Positions 25,677-36,067 are shown, counted from the first letter of the stretch. The stretch: 64,000 nt of DNA from Bathymodiolus brooksi (GCA_963680875.1 OY804582.1:53090646-53154645); one strand, 5' to 3'. Notes: generated by a model from the sequence alone, not told the origin. Program-made: numbers and translations.

Positions 25677-26337
25677 ATGGCTACCTTACTCAGGACAATA
25701 AGGAATACAATTCATAGGCTGTCACTTAGAAGGAGGAAAAAACACAACAGAAGAAAGTCAGAAAACACCGCTGATGAAGTTGATGCGACCTTTGTGACTG
25801 CTCACGACTTAACCGACGACGATAACGATAATACAATTACGGTAGAACTGCATAATTCTGATAAAATGGATACAGAGGAGAGAAAAAGTAGAAAGTCTTC
25901 AGAAAACGAAAAAGATACAGAAGCTACAAACAGTGATGGTGAAGAAAAAGATGACGAAGCGACAACACGACCCAAAGTAAAAAAGAAATATAATTTAAAA
26001 AAGATGATAAGCAGCACCTTATTGAATCCAGATTTTGAGAACTGTGAGCCTGAAATATGTGTTAAAATGATGCAGGCCCCAAATGTTAAAACTGTAGGGT
26101 TATTGAAGAGAAAAATAAAACAGAGCGATAAAAGCTGGATCCAAGGATTTTTAGAAGGTGAAGGGTTATCAGTGTTATTGGACTGTGTAGACAGTTTAAG
26201 TGGAGGTCGTGTTACCCAGCTATCTGAAGCCCTGTTACTACTGGAGGTTGTAGACTGTATAAAGACTGTGATAAACTCTAAACTAGGTATGGACTACCTG
26301 GTTGAAGCTGATAACGATACAAAGAAATTAATCAAAG
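25677..26337 (+). CDS. INF2-like formin, alternative first coding exon A
   Basis: The exon begins after the acceptor at 25660; ATG 25677 (MATLLRTIRN) is chosen because the more upstream ATG at 25620 lies in the intron. Residues 1-29 are basic with no acidic residue; 30-110 are an acidic Lys/Glu/Ser linker. From about 118 to 220 is a formin GBD and the start of the diaphanous inhibitory domain: EPEICVKMMQ, SDKSWIQGFLEGEGLSVLLD, LSEALLLLEVV, VINSKLGMDYL. The exon ends at 26337 before GTAAGT, phase 1. In INF2 this region autoinhibits actin nucleation and severing at the FH2 domain. No FH3/FH1/FH2 exon follows in the window. Alternatives: a decayed duplicate gene, or another GBD formin. Confidence 0.8.
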
Positions 26338-26379
26338 GTAAGTCTTATATTATACCTTTGTTATCTTTATACCTATGTT

Positions 26380-26790
26380 ATTCCACTGTACAGGACGTTC
26401 CAAGCACAAATACACATGTTATTTCACTATACAGGACGTTCCAAGCACAAATACACATGTTATTTCACTATACAAGATGTTTGGTTTGGTTTATGGTGTT
26501 TAACGCCACTTTCAACAATATTTCAGCTATATCGTGTCGGTCAGTTTTATTGGTGGAGGAAACCATACAAGATGTACATAGCACAAGAAGCACATGTTAT
26601 TCCACTATACGATATGTACAAAGCACAGTTACACATGCTGTTCCACTATACGATATGTACAAAACATAAGAAGCACATGCTGTTCCACTATACGATATGT
26701 ACAAAACACAGTTACACATGTTATTCCACTATACAAGATGTACAAAGCACAAGAAACACATGATATTCCACTATACAAGATAGCACAAAT
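26380..26790. repeat. 41-43-bp minisatellite in the intron, split by a SINE
   Basis: Imperfect units such as caggacgttccaagcacaaa followed by tacacatgttatttcac; later units use agatgtacaaagcacaagaa. The array is interrupted at 26481-26564 by a SINE fragment. Confidence 0.85.
26481..26564 (-). mobile_element. 5'-truncated SINE with 11-bp target duplication
   Basis: Reverse-complement SINE 3' end (gtttaacgccactttcaac, ggtcagttttattggtggag). It is flanked on both sides by atacaagatgt (26470-26480 and 26565-26575), which belongs to the minisatellite unit. Confidence 0.9.
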
Positions 26791-26801
26791 GCATATATTA
26801 T

Positions 26802-26862
26802 TTCGACGCTGGATATAGCTGTGCTAAAGTTGGCGTTAAATACCAATCAATCAATCAATATA
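26802..26862 (+). mobile_element. SINE 3' tail with (AATC)3
   Basis: gctggatatagctgtgctaa, agttggcgttaaatacc, then caatcaatcaatca. Subfamily with tetranucleotide tail. Confidence 0.7.
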
Positions 26863-26874
26863 TTATTTAGCACC

Positions 26875-26925
26875 ACCAGGATATAACTGAAATATTGTTG
26901 AAAGTGGCGTTTAACACCATAACAC
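26875..26925 (+). mobile_element. SINE 3' end fragment
   Basis: ggatataactgaaatattgt then gaaagtggcgtttaacacc. Only the terminal 50 bp. Confidence 0.75.
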
Positions 26926-26952
26926 ATACCCTATATTTTGTTGGCTATACAG

Positions 26953-27560
26953 TATGTACAGAGCACATACATTGTATACACATGTTATTACACAATTCAC
27001 TCGGTACACGTACATTGTATACACATGTTATTACACAATTCACTCTGTACACGTACATTGTATACACATGTTATTACACAATTCACTCGGTACACGTACA
27101 TTGTATACACATGTTATTACACAATTCACTCTGTACACGTACATTGTATACACATGTTATTACACAATTCACTCTGTACACGTACATTGTATACACATGT
27201 TATTACACAATTCACTATGTACACGTACATTGTATACACATGTTATTACACAATTCACTCTGTACACGTACATTGTATACACATGTTATTACACAATTCA
27301 CTCTGTACACGTACATTGTATACACATGTTATTACACAATTCACTCTGTACACGTACATTGTATACACATGTTATTACACAATTCACTCAGTACACATAC
27401 ATTGTATACATGTAATTACACAATTCACTCTGTACACGTACATTGTATACACATGTTATTACACAATTCACTCTGTACACGTACATTGTATACACATGTT
27501 ATTACACAATTCAAAATGTACACGTACATTGTATACACATGTTATTACACAATTCAAAAT
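26953..27560. repeat. 43-bp minisatellite, about 14 units
   Basis: Units of tgtacacgtacattgtatac followed by acatgttattacacaattca and ctc, nearly identical. It shares the acacatgttatt core with the intronic array just upstream. Long forward ORFs through it are artefacts of the repeat. Confidence 0.95.
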
Positions 27561-27570
27561 GTACCAAATA

Positions 27571-27837
27571 CAAAAAAAAATATGGAGCATAATGAAGTAA
27601 TAACAATGCTGTGTGTGTAAAATACACCATGAGATGATTGATGTTAGAGAATCTAATATTTAATTATAGTTTAAAATGAAACACAAAGAAACAATTGAAA
27701 AGGAATAGTTTTCTTTATACTCATTAGAAAAGTTGCAGATCTTTATATTTGATTTTAATATAAAAATGAGGTCCTTGTGTATCCTATATTATGATCAAAT
27801 TGTAATTTTTTATGTTTTCTATGTTTTGTTTGTTTGT
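27571..27837. other. Non-coding stretch
   Basis: Nothing recognised. Confidence 0.4.
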
Positions 27838-27892
27838 ATTTGTATTTGCTTGACCCACATGGGTGTATTATTATGCAAATAAAGAATTATTA
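27838..27892 (+). mobile_element. LINE 3' tail with stem-loop
   Basis: ACCC-ACAT-GGGT at 27853-27864, then ATGCAAATAAAG. 5'-truncated to the tail. Confidence 0.55.
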
Positions 27893-27960
27893 TAATAACT
27901 TTATTGCAAAACAAGAAACCCTGACCGGCTGTTCAAATTACAACAAATAATGACAAGTTG
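27893..27960 (-). mobile_element. Second LINE 3' tail, tail-to-tail with the first
   Basis: On the - strand it ends TTTTGCAATAAAGTTATTAT. The upstream stem is not clear in this copy. The two tails meet at about 27892, giving a local inverted repeat. Confidence 0.45.
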
Positions 27961-28265
27961 ACAACAACATAAGACATACAACATACAGTAAGAATTCAAA
28001 TCAAGTTTAAATTGATAAAAAAAAAAAAATACAACATTTCAACAAATAAAATATATAACACTATTGAGGAAGAACAGTGTAGGTTCATAATCGCCATTCT
28101 CACTGATTTTGTGGATATCTCGTTTAACTCAGTTGAATGGACGGTAGCTTACAATGCGAAAGATCCCAGGATCGAATTCTATCGGATGCATTACACTTTC
28201 CTGAGATAAAATATGCTCTACTGTTACACTTAATTAAAAAAGAAGAGTTGTTGAAATAGCTCAAA
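27961..28265. other. Non-coding stretch
   Basis: Nothing recognised; poly-A at 28018-28028. Confidence 0.4.
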
Positions 28266-28320
28266 CTCCACGATATATCTGATATATTGTTGAAAGTGGC
28301 GTTAAACACCATAGCCCTAA
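28266..28320 (+). mobile_element. SINE 3' end fragment
   Basis: ccacgatatatctgatatat then tgaaagtggcgttaaacacc and atagccctaac. Confidence 0.75.
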
Positions 28321-29210
28321 CACCCCTCCCCCATGAAATAGCTAAATCGATGCTTAACGGTATTTAATACATGTGGATAATGCAGAATAGCCCTCATCTA
28401 TCTAGAAATGGATGAAATACTATTTAAGTAGAAAGGAGATGGCCCCCGAGAGGGAGGTAGTAACACTACCTCGAGGGTACCAAGGGACCGTTTTAAAAGT
28501 CCCTCTTCTACAATACTTTATAATGATGAGTGTAAATCTTCTGTCCAAATTATTTACCTCAAATAGTCTCACTGAGAGGAATATAGGCATATGCAAGTAT
28601 TGTAATATGTAAACAAACTAGAAAATATATATACGATCAAAACACTCGAATCTCTCACACAATGTTTACTTAATCTTATATTTAATATTTAAATGACGAA
28701 GCTGTGTGTTAAAATGAAACCCCAAATTGTTTCATTCATTTTTATGGAACTTTGTGTAAAAAGTGAGGTAAAAAGATATCTATCTAACAAATTATAGATT
28801 GATCAGTTAAGCCTTTTGGGGCCAGTAATAAAGGGATATAAAAATCTGTCAAGATTGTGTTTCGTAAATATTTCAGTTACTTATCTACTCAAAAGCGAAG
28901 ATCGTAAAATCTAAAAAATCACTAAATAAAATAAACTTTAAATTAAAGAATTTCAATCATCGATATTTCCCTAATATTGCATTACTTGTAAATTAAATAT
29001 TAATATTTAGTAAAAACTTGCTTTTCTGGTTGAAGTGTACCAAATAATTTACATTTTAAATACTGACAAAATCGTGAAATACGTGTAGAATAGTTAGAGA
29101 GTTTTAATTTGTCAGGCATATTACTTACAAAAACTGACAATTTTAATAGGGCTATCAAATTACAGGTTGTCATAGGAACAAGGAGCAAATATCATAATCT
29201 TGCTATCTCC
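28321..29210. other. Non-coding stretch downstream of the LINE
   Basis: A 62-codon frame on the - strand (29000-29188) has a protein-like look but matches nothing I recognise. It could be a fragment of another element. Confidence 0.4.
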
Positions 29211-29249
29211 TGTCACAAGATTTCACAAGATTTTATTGATAACACTCAG

Positions 29250-29263
29250 ACACATAAATGTGT
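29250..29263 (-). other. LINE 3' stem-loop
   Basis: ACACA-TTTA-TGTGT on the - strand, followed 13 bases later by CAATAAA. Placed like the stem-loops that LINE reverse transcriptases recognise in their own RNA. Confidence 0.55.
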
Positions 29264-29326
29264 TACATGAGGACATAACATATATACAGTATTACATGGC
29301 GAAATGATCATATATCATCAAAAACA

Positions 29327-32300
29327 TTAAAACATACCAGCAATTTTCTTTATGAACAATGATAACCTTTTATAAACTTCTACATTACAAAAAGATAGGA
29401 GACCATTCATTTTAACAATACTAGGATAAGTAACATAATACCAAGGTAAATATATACGTCTCATGTTTACTAAATATTCATTACAACAAACAAATAACAA
29501 GTGGAACTCATCACCAATTGATTGTCCACACAAAGTACAAAACCTCTCATCTTTAGGAATATTATACCACCGCCCAGTTTCTATTGGAATTCGTAAATTT
29601 GACGCCCTTAATTTTGTCATCCAAATTCTAGTTTTCTCGTTTAATCTCACTAAATAATTTTCTAATCCAAAGTCTTTTTTGAAAGAGCCATAAAATTGTC
29701 CTCGAGATGAATTTTCAATGTCATTATACCATGAACTGACAAACTGATCTGTTAAAATTTGGTTAAGATATGCTTTATCACAATATCCAACCTGATTTAT
29801 AACAATATATCCTAAGCCAGCTCTATTTAATATAGATTCTATATAATTAATCCACTTGAAATTATTCTGACCCTGATTTTTTAAACATAACATCAACCTG
29901 TATAAGGAACTACTCAATTTTGTTTCGTTATTCACAAGTTTACACCAATATGAAATCATACGAAGTTTTACTCGAATTTCCAAAGGAAATCTACCTAATT
30001 CCCCATAAACGATAAAATTTGGAGTAGTATTTCTAACTTTTAAAATTCGTTTACAAAATTTAAGATGAATCTGTTCTAATATTTTTAAATTCTCATATCC
30101 CCAAACTTCAGAACCATATAAAAGTATTGGTTCAATCATAGAATCAAACAATTTTAATTGTAAGTCGACAGGTATGCTTTCGTTCCTGATAGTCTTATAA
30201 ATAAAATGTAGGGACCTTTGAGCCTGATCTACAAGTTTCTTTTTTGTATCAAAAAAGGTACCATTATATTTAAAAATAATACCTAGATATGAAAATTTTT
30301 CTACAACTTCTAACTGTTTGTCTTGTAATATAAATGAATAATTAAGATTCTTCTTTTTGCTAAAAACCATAACCTTTGTTTTGTTAATATTTACATCCAA
30401 TTTCCACAAATCACAATACAACTGAAAGATATTTAGCGATTGTTGCATACCCTCCTTTGTTTCAGACATTAAAACAGTGTCATCAGCATATAATATGACA
30501 AATAATTCAAACAATATATGCAATTCATTATAAAACCGTTCTTTTAGCTTTTCTAAAGGAACGCCATCTAAAGTCTTAAAGTAGTCTTCTAAATCATTTA
30601 GAAAAACTGAGAATAAAAAAGGGGATATATTTTCACCTTGTCTTACACCTGTAAGACAAGGGAAAAAATCAGACTGATATTCTTTATACTTAACACAAGA
30701 TTTAATACCCTGGTACATATTAAATATTACTTTAAAACACTTTCCTTTAATATTACTAAATTGAAGTTTTTTCCACAGGTCAGGTCTACTGACCGTATCA
30801 AAAGCCTTCCGAAAGTCTATGAAGGTACAAAATAGTTTCTTTCCGAACGAAAAATACAACTCTATGAGGACATGTAGTACAAAAATATTGTCTATTGTAG
30901 AGTATCCTTTTCGAAAGCCCGCTTGATTTTCGTGTATAAGTGTGACCTCATTTGCAAAAAAATTGAGTCTAGTGTTAACAATGGATGTAAACAATTTACC
31001 TAAGCAACTAATTAACGTTATAGCTCTAAAATTGTCTGGATCTGTTGGACATCCTTTGTTTTTATAAACTGGTATAATTATTCCAGTTGTCCAAGTTTCT
31101 GGTATAATACCTGTATCAAGAACAACATTAAACAATTTGGTATAAATAGATACTAAAAACGGCGGAGAATTTTTAAAAAATTCATTAATTAATTTGTCAC
31201 TACCCGGCGCTTTATTATTTTTCAAACCTTTTATTGCATCTAAAACCTCCTTTTCTGTAATTATCCCATTCAACATTTCGTTATACATAGGGTCATTACA
31301 GACTTCGTCAATATTGATATCACTATATTCCTCTTCACAAAAATTTAAATTCTTAAAATATTCAAAGAATGTATCAATATCAACAGGTGGGGTTTCTTTT
31401 CTATTACCAGAATATTTTTTCAAAGTCTTCCAGAATCCTTTCGTATCATTTTTTGACAGTGCTCTCAGTTCAGATGCACATTTTTCTTTATATTTTTGAT
31501 AACTTGTATTTAAAGTCTTACGGTATTCTTTTGCTTTTATATTCATTGTATTTTTATTTGCACCTGATTTCACTCTATTATATGAGAGTCTTGCCATATT
31601 AAACTGATTTCGTTTTTCTTTACATAGTTTATCATACCACGGTTTCTGATCACAGTTCGGAGCAACATTCTTTATTTTACCCTTGCCCTGTAATTTCTGG
31701 GCAGTATCTAAAAGTACATGACCTAGGTCAGTAACTAGACCGTTCAACTGATCAGTTGTAATTGTGTTTTTATCAATATCACTTAATTGACCGTCAATGT
31801 GTTGTAGTGTGTCGTCATTGGATAATATATGGACAAAATCGTCTGTTTTACGGTAATCCCATCTAATGTGAGTATCTTGATTTTTCAATTTGTTATTGTC
31901 GTTGTGAATACTATTACACTTATTAGGTGTATTAAATAACAATGTAAAACTAAGTCTACAGTGGACATCTGAAAACATAGGGTTAAAGTCTTCAACTTTA
32001 AAATAACTAATGAAATCAAACATGCTAGGATGTACAATTAAATAATCAACTAGACTAGAGTCTTTACATGTATTACGACCAATAGATCTATCTGTAAATA
32101 TTCTACCATTACAAATAAAAAGACCACATCTTTTACAACATTCTAATAAAAGATTACCATATTTATTGACTCTACCTTTATCACAACTATACCTTTGCAA
32201 AGGAATATTTTTTTTTTCTAATATAAGATAAGCAAAAATATTTTCCTGACTAATATCATCATCAACTTGCAAAATTTCAAGTAAATTTTCGTCTGGTATA

Positions 32301-32821
32301 ACGAAATCACTTCCTATAGAAGTTCTGGAATTAAAATCTCCAATAAGAGCGACATTTTTAGAGAAATTTGAATGTGTGATAAGTTCATCTTCTAACTGTA
32401 AGAAGGCTTCATCAGAAGAATATGGGGAAAACTCTGGGGGAATGTAAACACATCCCAATATAACATTTTTACTTTTATCCGAGATATCATTTAATATTTC
32501 TACCCATTGTACAAATTCAGAATCAGATTGAATAAATTTCAAAAAATTTGACAATATTTTTTTATAAATAATAATAATGCCACCCGATTTCTTTTTAAAT
32601 TTTTTTCTATGCTTTGCATAACATGCATATTCATTTGGAAGTTTGATATTGTCGTATTCGTCAGTTTTTGTTTCAACTAGTACAAGTATATCATAGTTAT
32701 TTATTAATGTTTCAAAATCTGGATTTAGTAATTTTGAACTGATACCACAAACATTAAGGTAAGTTATATTAAGTTTATTTACATTTAAATTTGAATGTCT
32801 ACGATTGTCTGATGTGTTGTC
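29327..32821 (-). CDS. LINE ORF2: endonuclease and reverse transcriptase
   Basis: 1164 codons open from the codon right after the ORF1 TAG; the coding start is taken there because no ATG occurs before the endonuclease core. APE endonuclease: LNVCG, LVETK (Glu about residue 50), GDFNSR (Asp about 162) and SDVH (about 284-287). RT: FIDFRKAFDTVSR, LTGVRQGENISPFLF and YADD (30479-30490, about residues 778-781). Near the C terminus a CX2CX8HX4C motif (CTLCGQSIGDEFHLLFVC). It nicks target DNA and copies its own RNA. Clade is not assigned; it is not a restriction-like-endonuclease LINE. How its translation starts is discussed in the findings. Confidence 0.9.
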   Translation of the reverse strand, partial: DNTSDNRRHSNLNVNKLNITYLNVCGISSKLLNPDFETLINNYDILVLVETKTDEYDNIKLPNEYACYAKHRKKFKKKSGGIIIIYKKILSNFLKFIQSDSEFVQWVEILNDISDKSKNVILGCVYIPPEFSPYSSDEAFLQLEDELITHSNFSKNVALIGDFNSRTSIGSDFVIPDENLLEILQVDDDISQENIFAYLILEKKNIPLQRYSCDKGRVNKYGNLLLECCKRCGLFICNGRIFTDRSIGRNTCKDSSLVDYLIVHPSMFDFISYFKVEDFNPMFSDVHCRLSFTLLFNTPNKCNSIHNDNNKLKNQDTHIRWDYRKTDDFVHILSNDDTLQHIDGQLSDIDKNTITTDQLNGLVTDLGHVLLDTAQKLQGKGKIKNVAPNCDQKPWYDKLCKEKRNQFNMARLSYNRVKSGANKNTMNIKAKEYRKTLNTSYQKYKEKCASELRALSKNDTKGFWKTLKKYSGNRKETPPVDIDTFFEYFKNLNFCEEEYSDINIDEVCNDPMYNEMLNGIITEKEVLDAIKGLKNNKAPGSDKLINEFFKNSPPFLVSIYTKLFNVVLDTGIIPETWTTGIIIPVYKNKGCPTDPDNFRAITLISCLGKLFTSIVNTRLNFFANEVTLIHENQAGFRKGYSTIDNIFVLHVLIELYFSFGKKLFCTFIDFRKAFDTVSRPDLWKKLQFSNIKGKCFKVIFNMYQGIKSCVKYKEYQSDFFPCLTGVRQGENISPFLFSVFLNDLEDYFKTLDGVPLEKLKERFYNELHILFELFVILYADDTVLMSETKEGMQQSLNIFQLYCDLWKLDVNINKTKVMVFSKKKNLNYSFILQDKQLEVVEKFSYLGIIFKYNGTFFDTKKKLVDQAQRSLHFIYKTIRNESIPVDLQLKLFDSMIEPILLYGSEVWGYENLKILEQIHLKFCKRILKVRNTTPNFIVYGELGRFPLEIRVKLRMISYWCKLVNNETKLSSSLYRLMLCLKNQGQNNFKWINYIESILNRAGLGYIVINQVGYCDKAYLNQILTDQFVSSWYNDIENSSRGQFYGSFKKDFGLENYLVRLNEKTRIWMTKLRASNLRIPIETGRWYNIPKDERFCTLCGQSIGDEFHLLFVCCNEYLVNMRRIYLPWYYVTYPSIVKMNGLLSFCNVEVYKRLSLFIKKIAGMF

Positions 32822-34018
32822 CTAGCTATGCCTGGCGTTTGCTGGATTTGGACGCTCAACACGGGTTTCATCGTACGGACGACCATTTACAAAAATCTGG
32901 TCATATACCAATGATGCGCGCATACCACGTCTCTGGAGCTCCTTCATTTTCGGATAAAGGTTTTGTCGCCGATTTATAATTTCCGTCGGATACTGCTGGT
33001 TAACTGTATAACGAGTCTTTTCCTTAAGTTTCACGGGAACAACGTTCCTTACACGTTCGTGGTCTTTGTAGTGCGTAAAGCGGGCAATAATATTGCGGGG
33101 TTTGCCATCATTCCTTTTCCTTAAACGGTGCACGTTTTGGAAGTTAATTTGATCTGCATCAGGTATCTCAAGTTCAGTTTTAATAAACTCCTTTAAAACA
33201 GCTTCAGTTTCTTCCTCATAATCAAGTGCTGTCTGCTCTATTCCACCAAAAATTAAATTATATTTCATAGTATGAGTTTGCATTTTCAAGTGATCCTCTC
33301 TTATTTGGTTTTTTTCTGTTTCAATATTTTGGGCGTAATTTTCAAGTAAAGTCATCCTGTCGGCAATTTCATGATGATGTGTTTCTTCTTTGTCTAAAAT
33401 TTCAGAGTGCACTTTTTGGGTAGTTTTTACATTTTCAATTTCTTGATAAATGTTTGTTATACTTTTCTCGATTTTATCAAACCTTTCATCAATTTTTTGG
33501 TCAAGTTTTGAGAGTTTTTCACAAACTACAACATCAATGCGTTCCAACCTTTTGTTAATAATGTTTATTGTGGAAACAAGCATCTCCATAGAAATATTTG
33601 GACGAGCATTATCATGTGGGTAAGGATACGTAGGTAACGTAGGTAAAGGAGCAGACTGTGACGGCAGAGGTTGATATCCAGGGGAATGAAGTACTGGAAC
33701 AGGAACAGATACAGGACTAGTGTTAGAGTTAAGAATCGGTGGTGCCTGTGGGTTCAAAACTGGATTGATACAATCAAATGTCTGATTCATATTATTCATA
33801 GGATTTTGTTGATAAGGCCCTGCTAACGGTAATCTCTGACATGTGTTCATTGGAGTACTAGTATATAAAGTTTCATGAGCTTGGTTTAACAAATTTGAAA
33901 AACTTTGTTGTTGTTGTTGTTGTTGATTGGGCGACGCCATATTTGCTATTGTTTTGGTCGGTGGAGTCAAACCTGTTGTACTGTTATTACTCCTATTCCT
34001 CTTATTATTTTTCCCCAT
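32822..34018 (-). CDS. LINE ORF1 protein
   Basis: 398 aa from ATG 34018 to TAG 32822-32824. Order: basic Asn-rich start (MGKNNKRNRSNNS), a poly-Gln run at about 34-40, a Pro/Ser/Asn-rich region to 140, a predicted coiled coil at about 150-240, then an RRM-like part with YNLIFGGIEQTALDYEEE and VHRLRKRNDGKPRNIIARF, and a C-terminal domain with PTEIINRRQNLYPKMKELQR. This layout matches L1-type (Transposase_22-like) ORF1 proteins, which trimerise and coat the element RNA. It ends in the same frame as ORF2 with no spacer. Confidence 0.85.
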   Translation of the reverse strand: MGKNNKRNRSNNSTTGLTPPTKTIANMASPNQQQQQQQSFSNLLNQAHETLYTSTPMNTCQRLPLAGPYQQNPMNNMNQTFDCINPVLNPQAPPILNSNTSPVSVPVPVLHSPGYQPLPSQSAPLPTLPTYPYPHDNARPNISMEMLVSTINIINKRLERIDVVVCEKLSKLDQKIDERFDKIEKSITNIYQEIENVKTTQKVHSEILDKEETHHHEIADRMTLLENYAQNIETEKNQIREDHLKMQTHTMKYNLIFGGIEQTALDYEEETEAVLKEFIKTELEIPDADQINFQNVHRLRKRNDGKPRNIIARFTHYKDHERVRNVVPVKLKEKTRYTVNQQYPTEIINRRQNLYPKMKELQRRGMRASLVYDQIFVNGRPYDETRVERPNPANARHS

Positions 34019-34143
34019 TTAACTGTTGAATATGAAAAATGTTCTTTTCCGTAACAATATTCACAAAAGTTCAAGCACATTTTCATCTAAAACATACTTA
34101 AATTGAGAAATCCTTAGGACCTACACAAACACTGTCTTACTCA

Positions 34144-34162
34144 TTCCGCCATCTTTCTTTAC
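34144..34162 (-). promoter_or_regulatory. YY1-like motif at the LINE 5' end
   Basis: The - strand has aaagatggcggaatg. AAGATGGCGG is the core of the YY1 site found at the start of mammalian L1. Its position at the probable 5' end suggests an initiator role; inference only. Confidence 0.35.
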
Positions 34163-34165
34163 GTT

Positions 34166-36067
34166 AATGATTTTCTAGATAAATGAATCGGTTCTCTGGG
34201 TCTTTAGAAAATATGTCAGACATCATTGAAAAGCGCATTAAAAATTATGTAAGCTATAACTAAATCTGAAATCTGCTACACCGAATTGTATGTGTTATTT
34301 ATAGTAAATTAGGACAATACTGATAAGAAGCAAAAGACGTGCATTATACTGGACCAACATTTTTGCTGGAAAATAATCAAACTGTTGTGTAGTTTCATTT
34401 GTACTGCACTCAAAATGTGAATTTTTCATGGTTGTAACATGAATGCATTATTTGAAAATGTCTAATTTGCAGGTTGCAGGTTGCGGATTGTAGGTTGCGG
34501 GTTGAAGTTTAAGTGCACACATGATTGTGATCATATAATATATGAATTGCATATTTAGGACTTTAGATTTTCCTAATGACATTTAGGATCAAGCACCTTA
34601 AAATTGTGATGCAAGACATTTTCTTTTGTCACATTAAAAAATAGGGAAATATAAATACCTTGTGTTGGACCTTAAAGGACCACAAATTTGAAAATTCAAG
34701 TATGGTATGGGTCTGTCGTCTGTCTTTTCCTTTAGGAACAAGAAAACTAAATCTTATTTCTTGTCTTTTTGACAAACCATTTTTAGTGAGGGAAATGTGA
34801 TGAGGAAGGGAAATTTTGCTTGTTTTAGCAACTGAACACACTTCTGTTTTAAAAGTCATTTTTCATTAAATTCTGTATTTTGATCAGAATTTAGCTATTG
34901 GGGTCGTTGTCTCATGGGCATTTTCCCCACATCCCTGTTTTATTATAAGAATCTGGACAGTCAGAGGTGCAATGTGGTAGTAAACTTTTTTATTCATTTA
35001 TATTCATCTAACAAATTTAGATACAAGCAAGTCTAAAGAACAACTAATTGATTTGGAATGGTCTTTACAGTTATGTTTTCCTAAACATGAGAAAATCCTG
35101 CAGAATGTAATTTGTTTATGTGAGATTCAGTGTGGTTTACTGTTACTGGAACAGTAACTGAACTTGGACAAAAACTTGTGTGAATTTTTTTTACACACTT
35201 TTCATTTCGTATGAACCACTCACGTAAATAATAATAAATATATGTTTTTTTTGCAAATGACAAATGGAATACACGTGTACTTAATTTAAATTAAATTCAT
35301 ATTTGACTTTTTTTTAATTTAGAAAAATTTTAATAGGAAAATTGTAACAAAACAAACCAAAGCCCCTCACCCCCCCCCCCCCCCCCCCCCACCCTCAAGA
35401 AATAAAAAGAAAAAAAAAGGAAAAAAAAAAGAATACTTACCTTTTCACTTGTTGTGGGTCTCCAAATTAATGTTGACCTCTCAAGCACTTCTAGAATGTA
35501 TGGGTGTCATACATAAAACTTTTCAGTTTCCAACACCAAGTATAATATTATATATAAATGGATTTGGGGCATTTCGTGCTGAGATTGTTTCTCCAAACCC
35601 CTATATAGGCATATAAAAATGTATATATAGGGATTTAGGGTCATTTCGTACGTTAATTGTTAATACAGGCCTCCGTGCTGCGAGCTGTCAGCAAATTTAA
35701 AATTTCATGTAATGCATCCCCTTACAAAATAAATTTAAATATAATGAAATAAGAGAGATAACTCTAACAATAAAGTTAAAGTTAGATTATATACACATAT
35801 GTAACTGCTATGGATATTTTGTGATCTCTTTTTTATTCAATGTCATGTAGTACAAAGATAATTCTTGGTTATTTCTATTATTGTGATGAGCTTTTTGAAC
35901 ATGGCTGTCATTTTCATTGCTACTCCCGAGAAAACCACCGATCCTCCGCATGTCATTGGCAAATTTTATTGGATATGGTAACAGTTAAATGTACTTTGAT
36001 AACTTCCAGATTCCATCTTGGATTCTATTTTCATGTATTCATTTGTTTTTTCCACGGATTTTTAAAA
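34166..36067. other. Non-coding stretch
   Basis: No gene. It holds five 7-bp repeats (gcaggtt type, 34469-34503), poly-C at 35370-35390 and an agagagataactc motif at 35750. Confidence 0.5.

Larger units (their letters stand above)
29211..34162 (-). mobile_element. Nearly full-length APE-type LINE, both ORFs open
   Basis: About 4.95 kb on the - strand: short 5' region beginning near aaagatggcggaatgagtaa (34144-34162), ORF1, ORF2, then a 115-bp 3' region with a stem-loop, CAATAAA and a short tandem end (tcttgtgaaatcttgtga). Both reading frames are free of internal stops and frameshifts, so the copy is young and may be active. I found no convincing target site duplication, so exact ends are approximate. 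Confidence 0.9.

Noticed and set aside
26338..26669. Extension of the exon A frame past 26337
   Set aside because: A strong GTAAGT donor ends the homology; the rest is intron and minisatellite.
26895..27620. Frames of 153-241 codons
   Set aside because: Translation of the 43-bp array in several frames at once.
29463..31602. Several + frames of 64-101 codons
   Set aside because: Shadows of the LINE ORF2 on the opposite strand.
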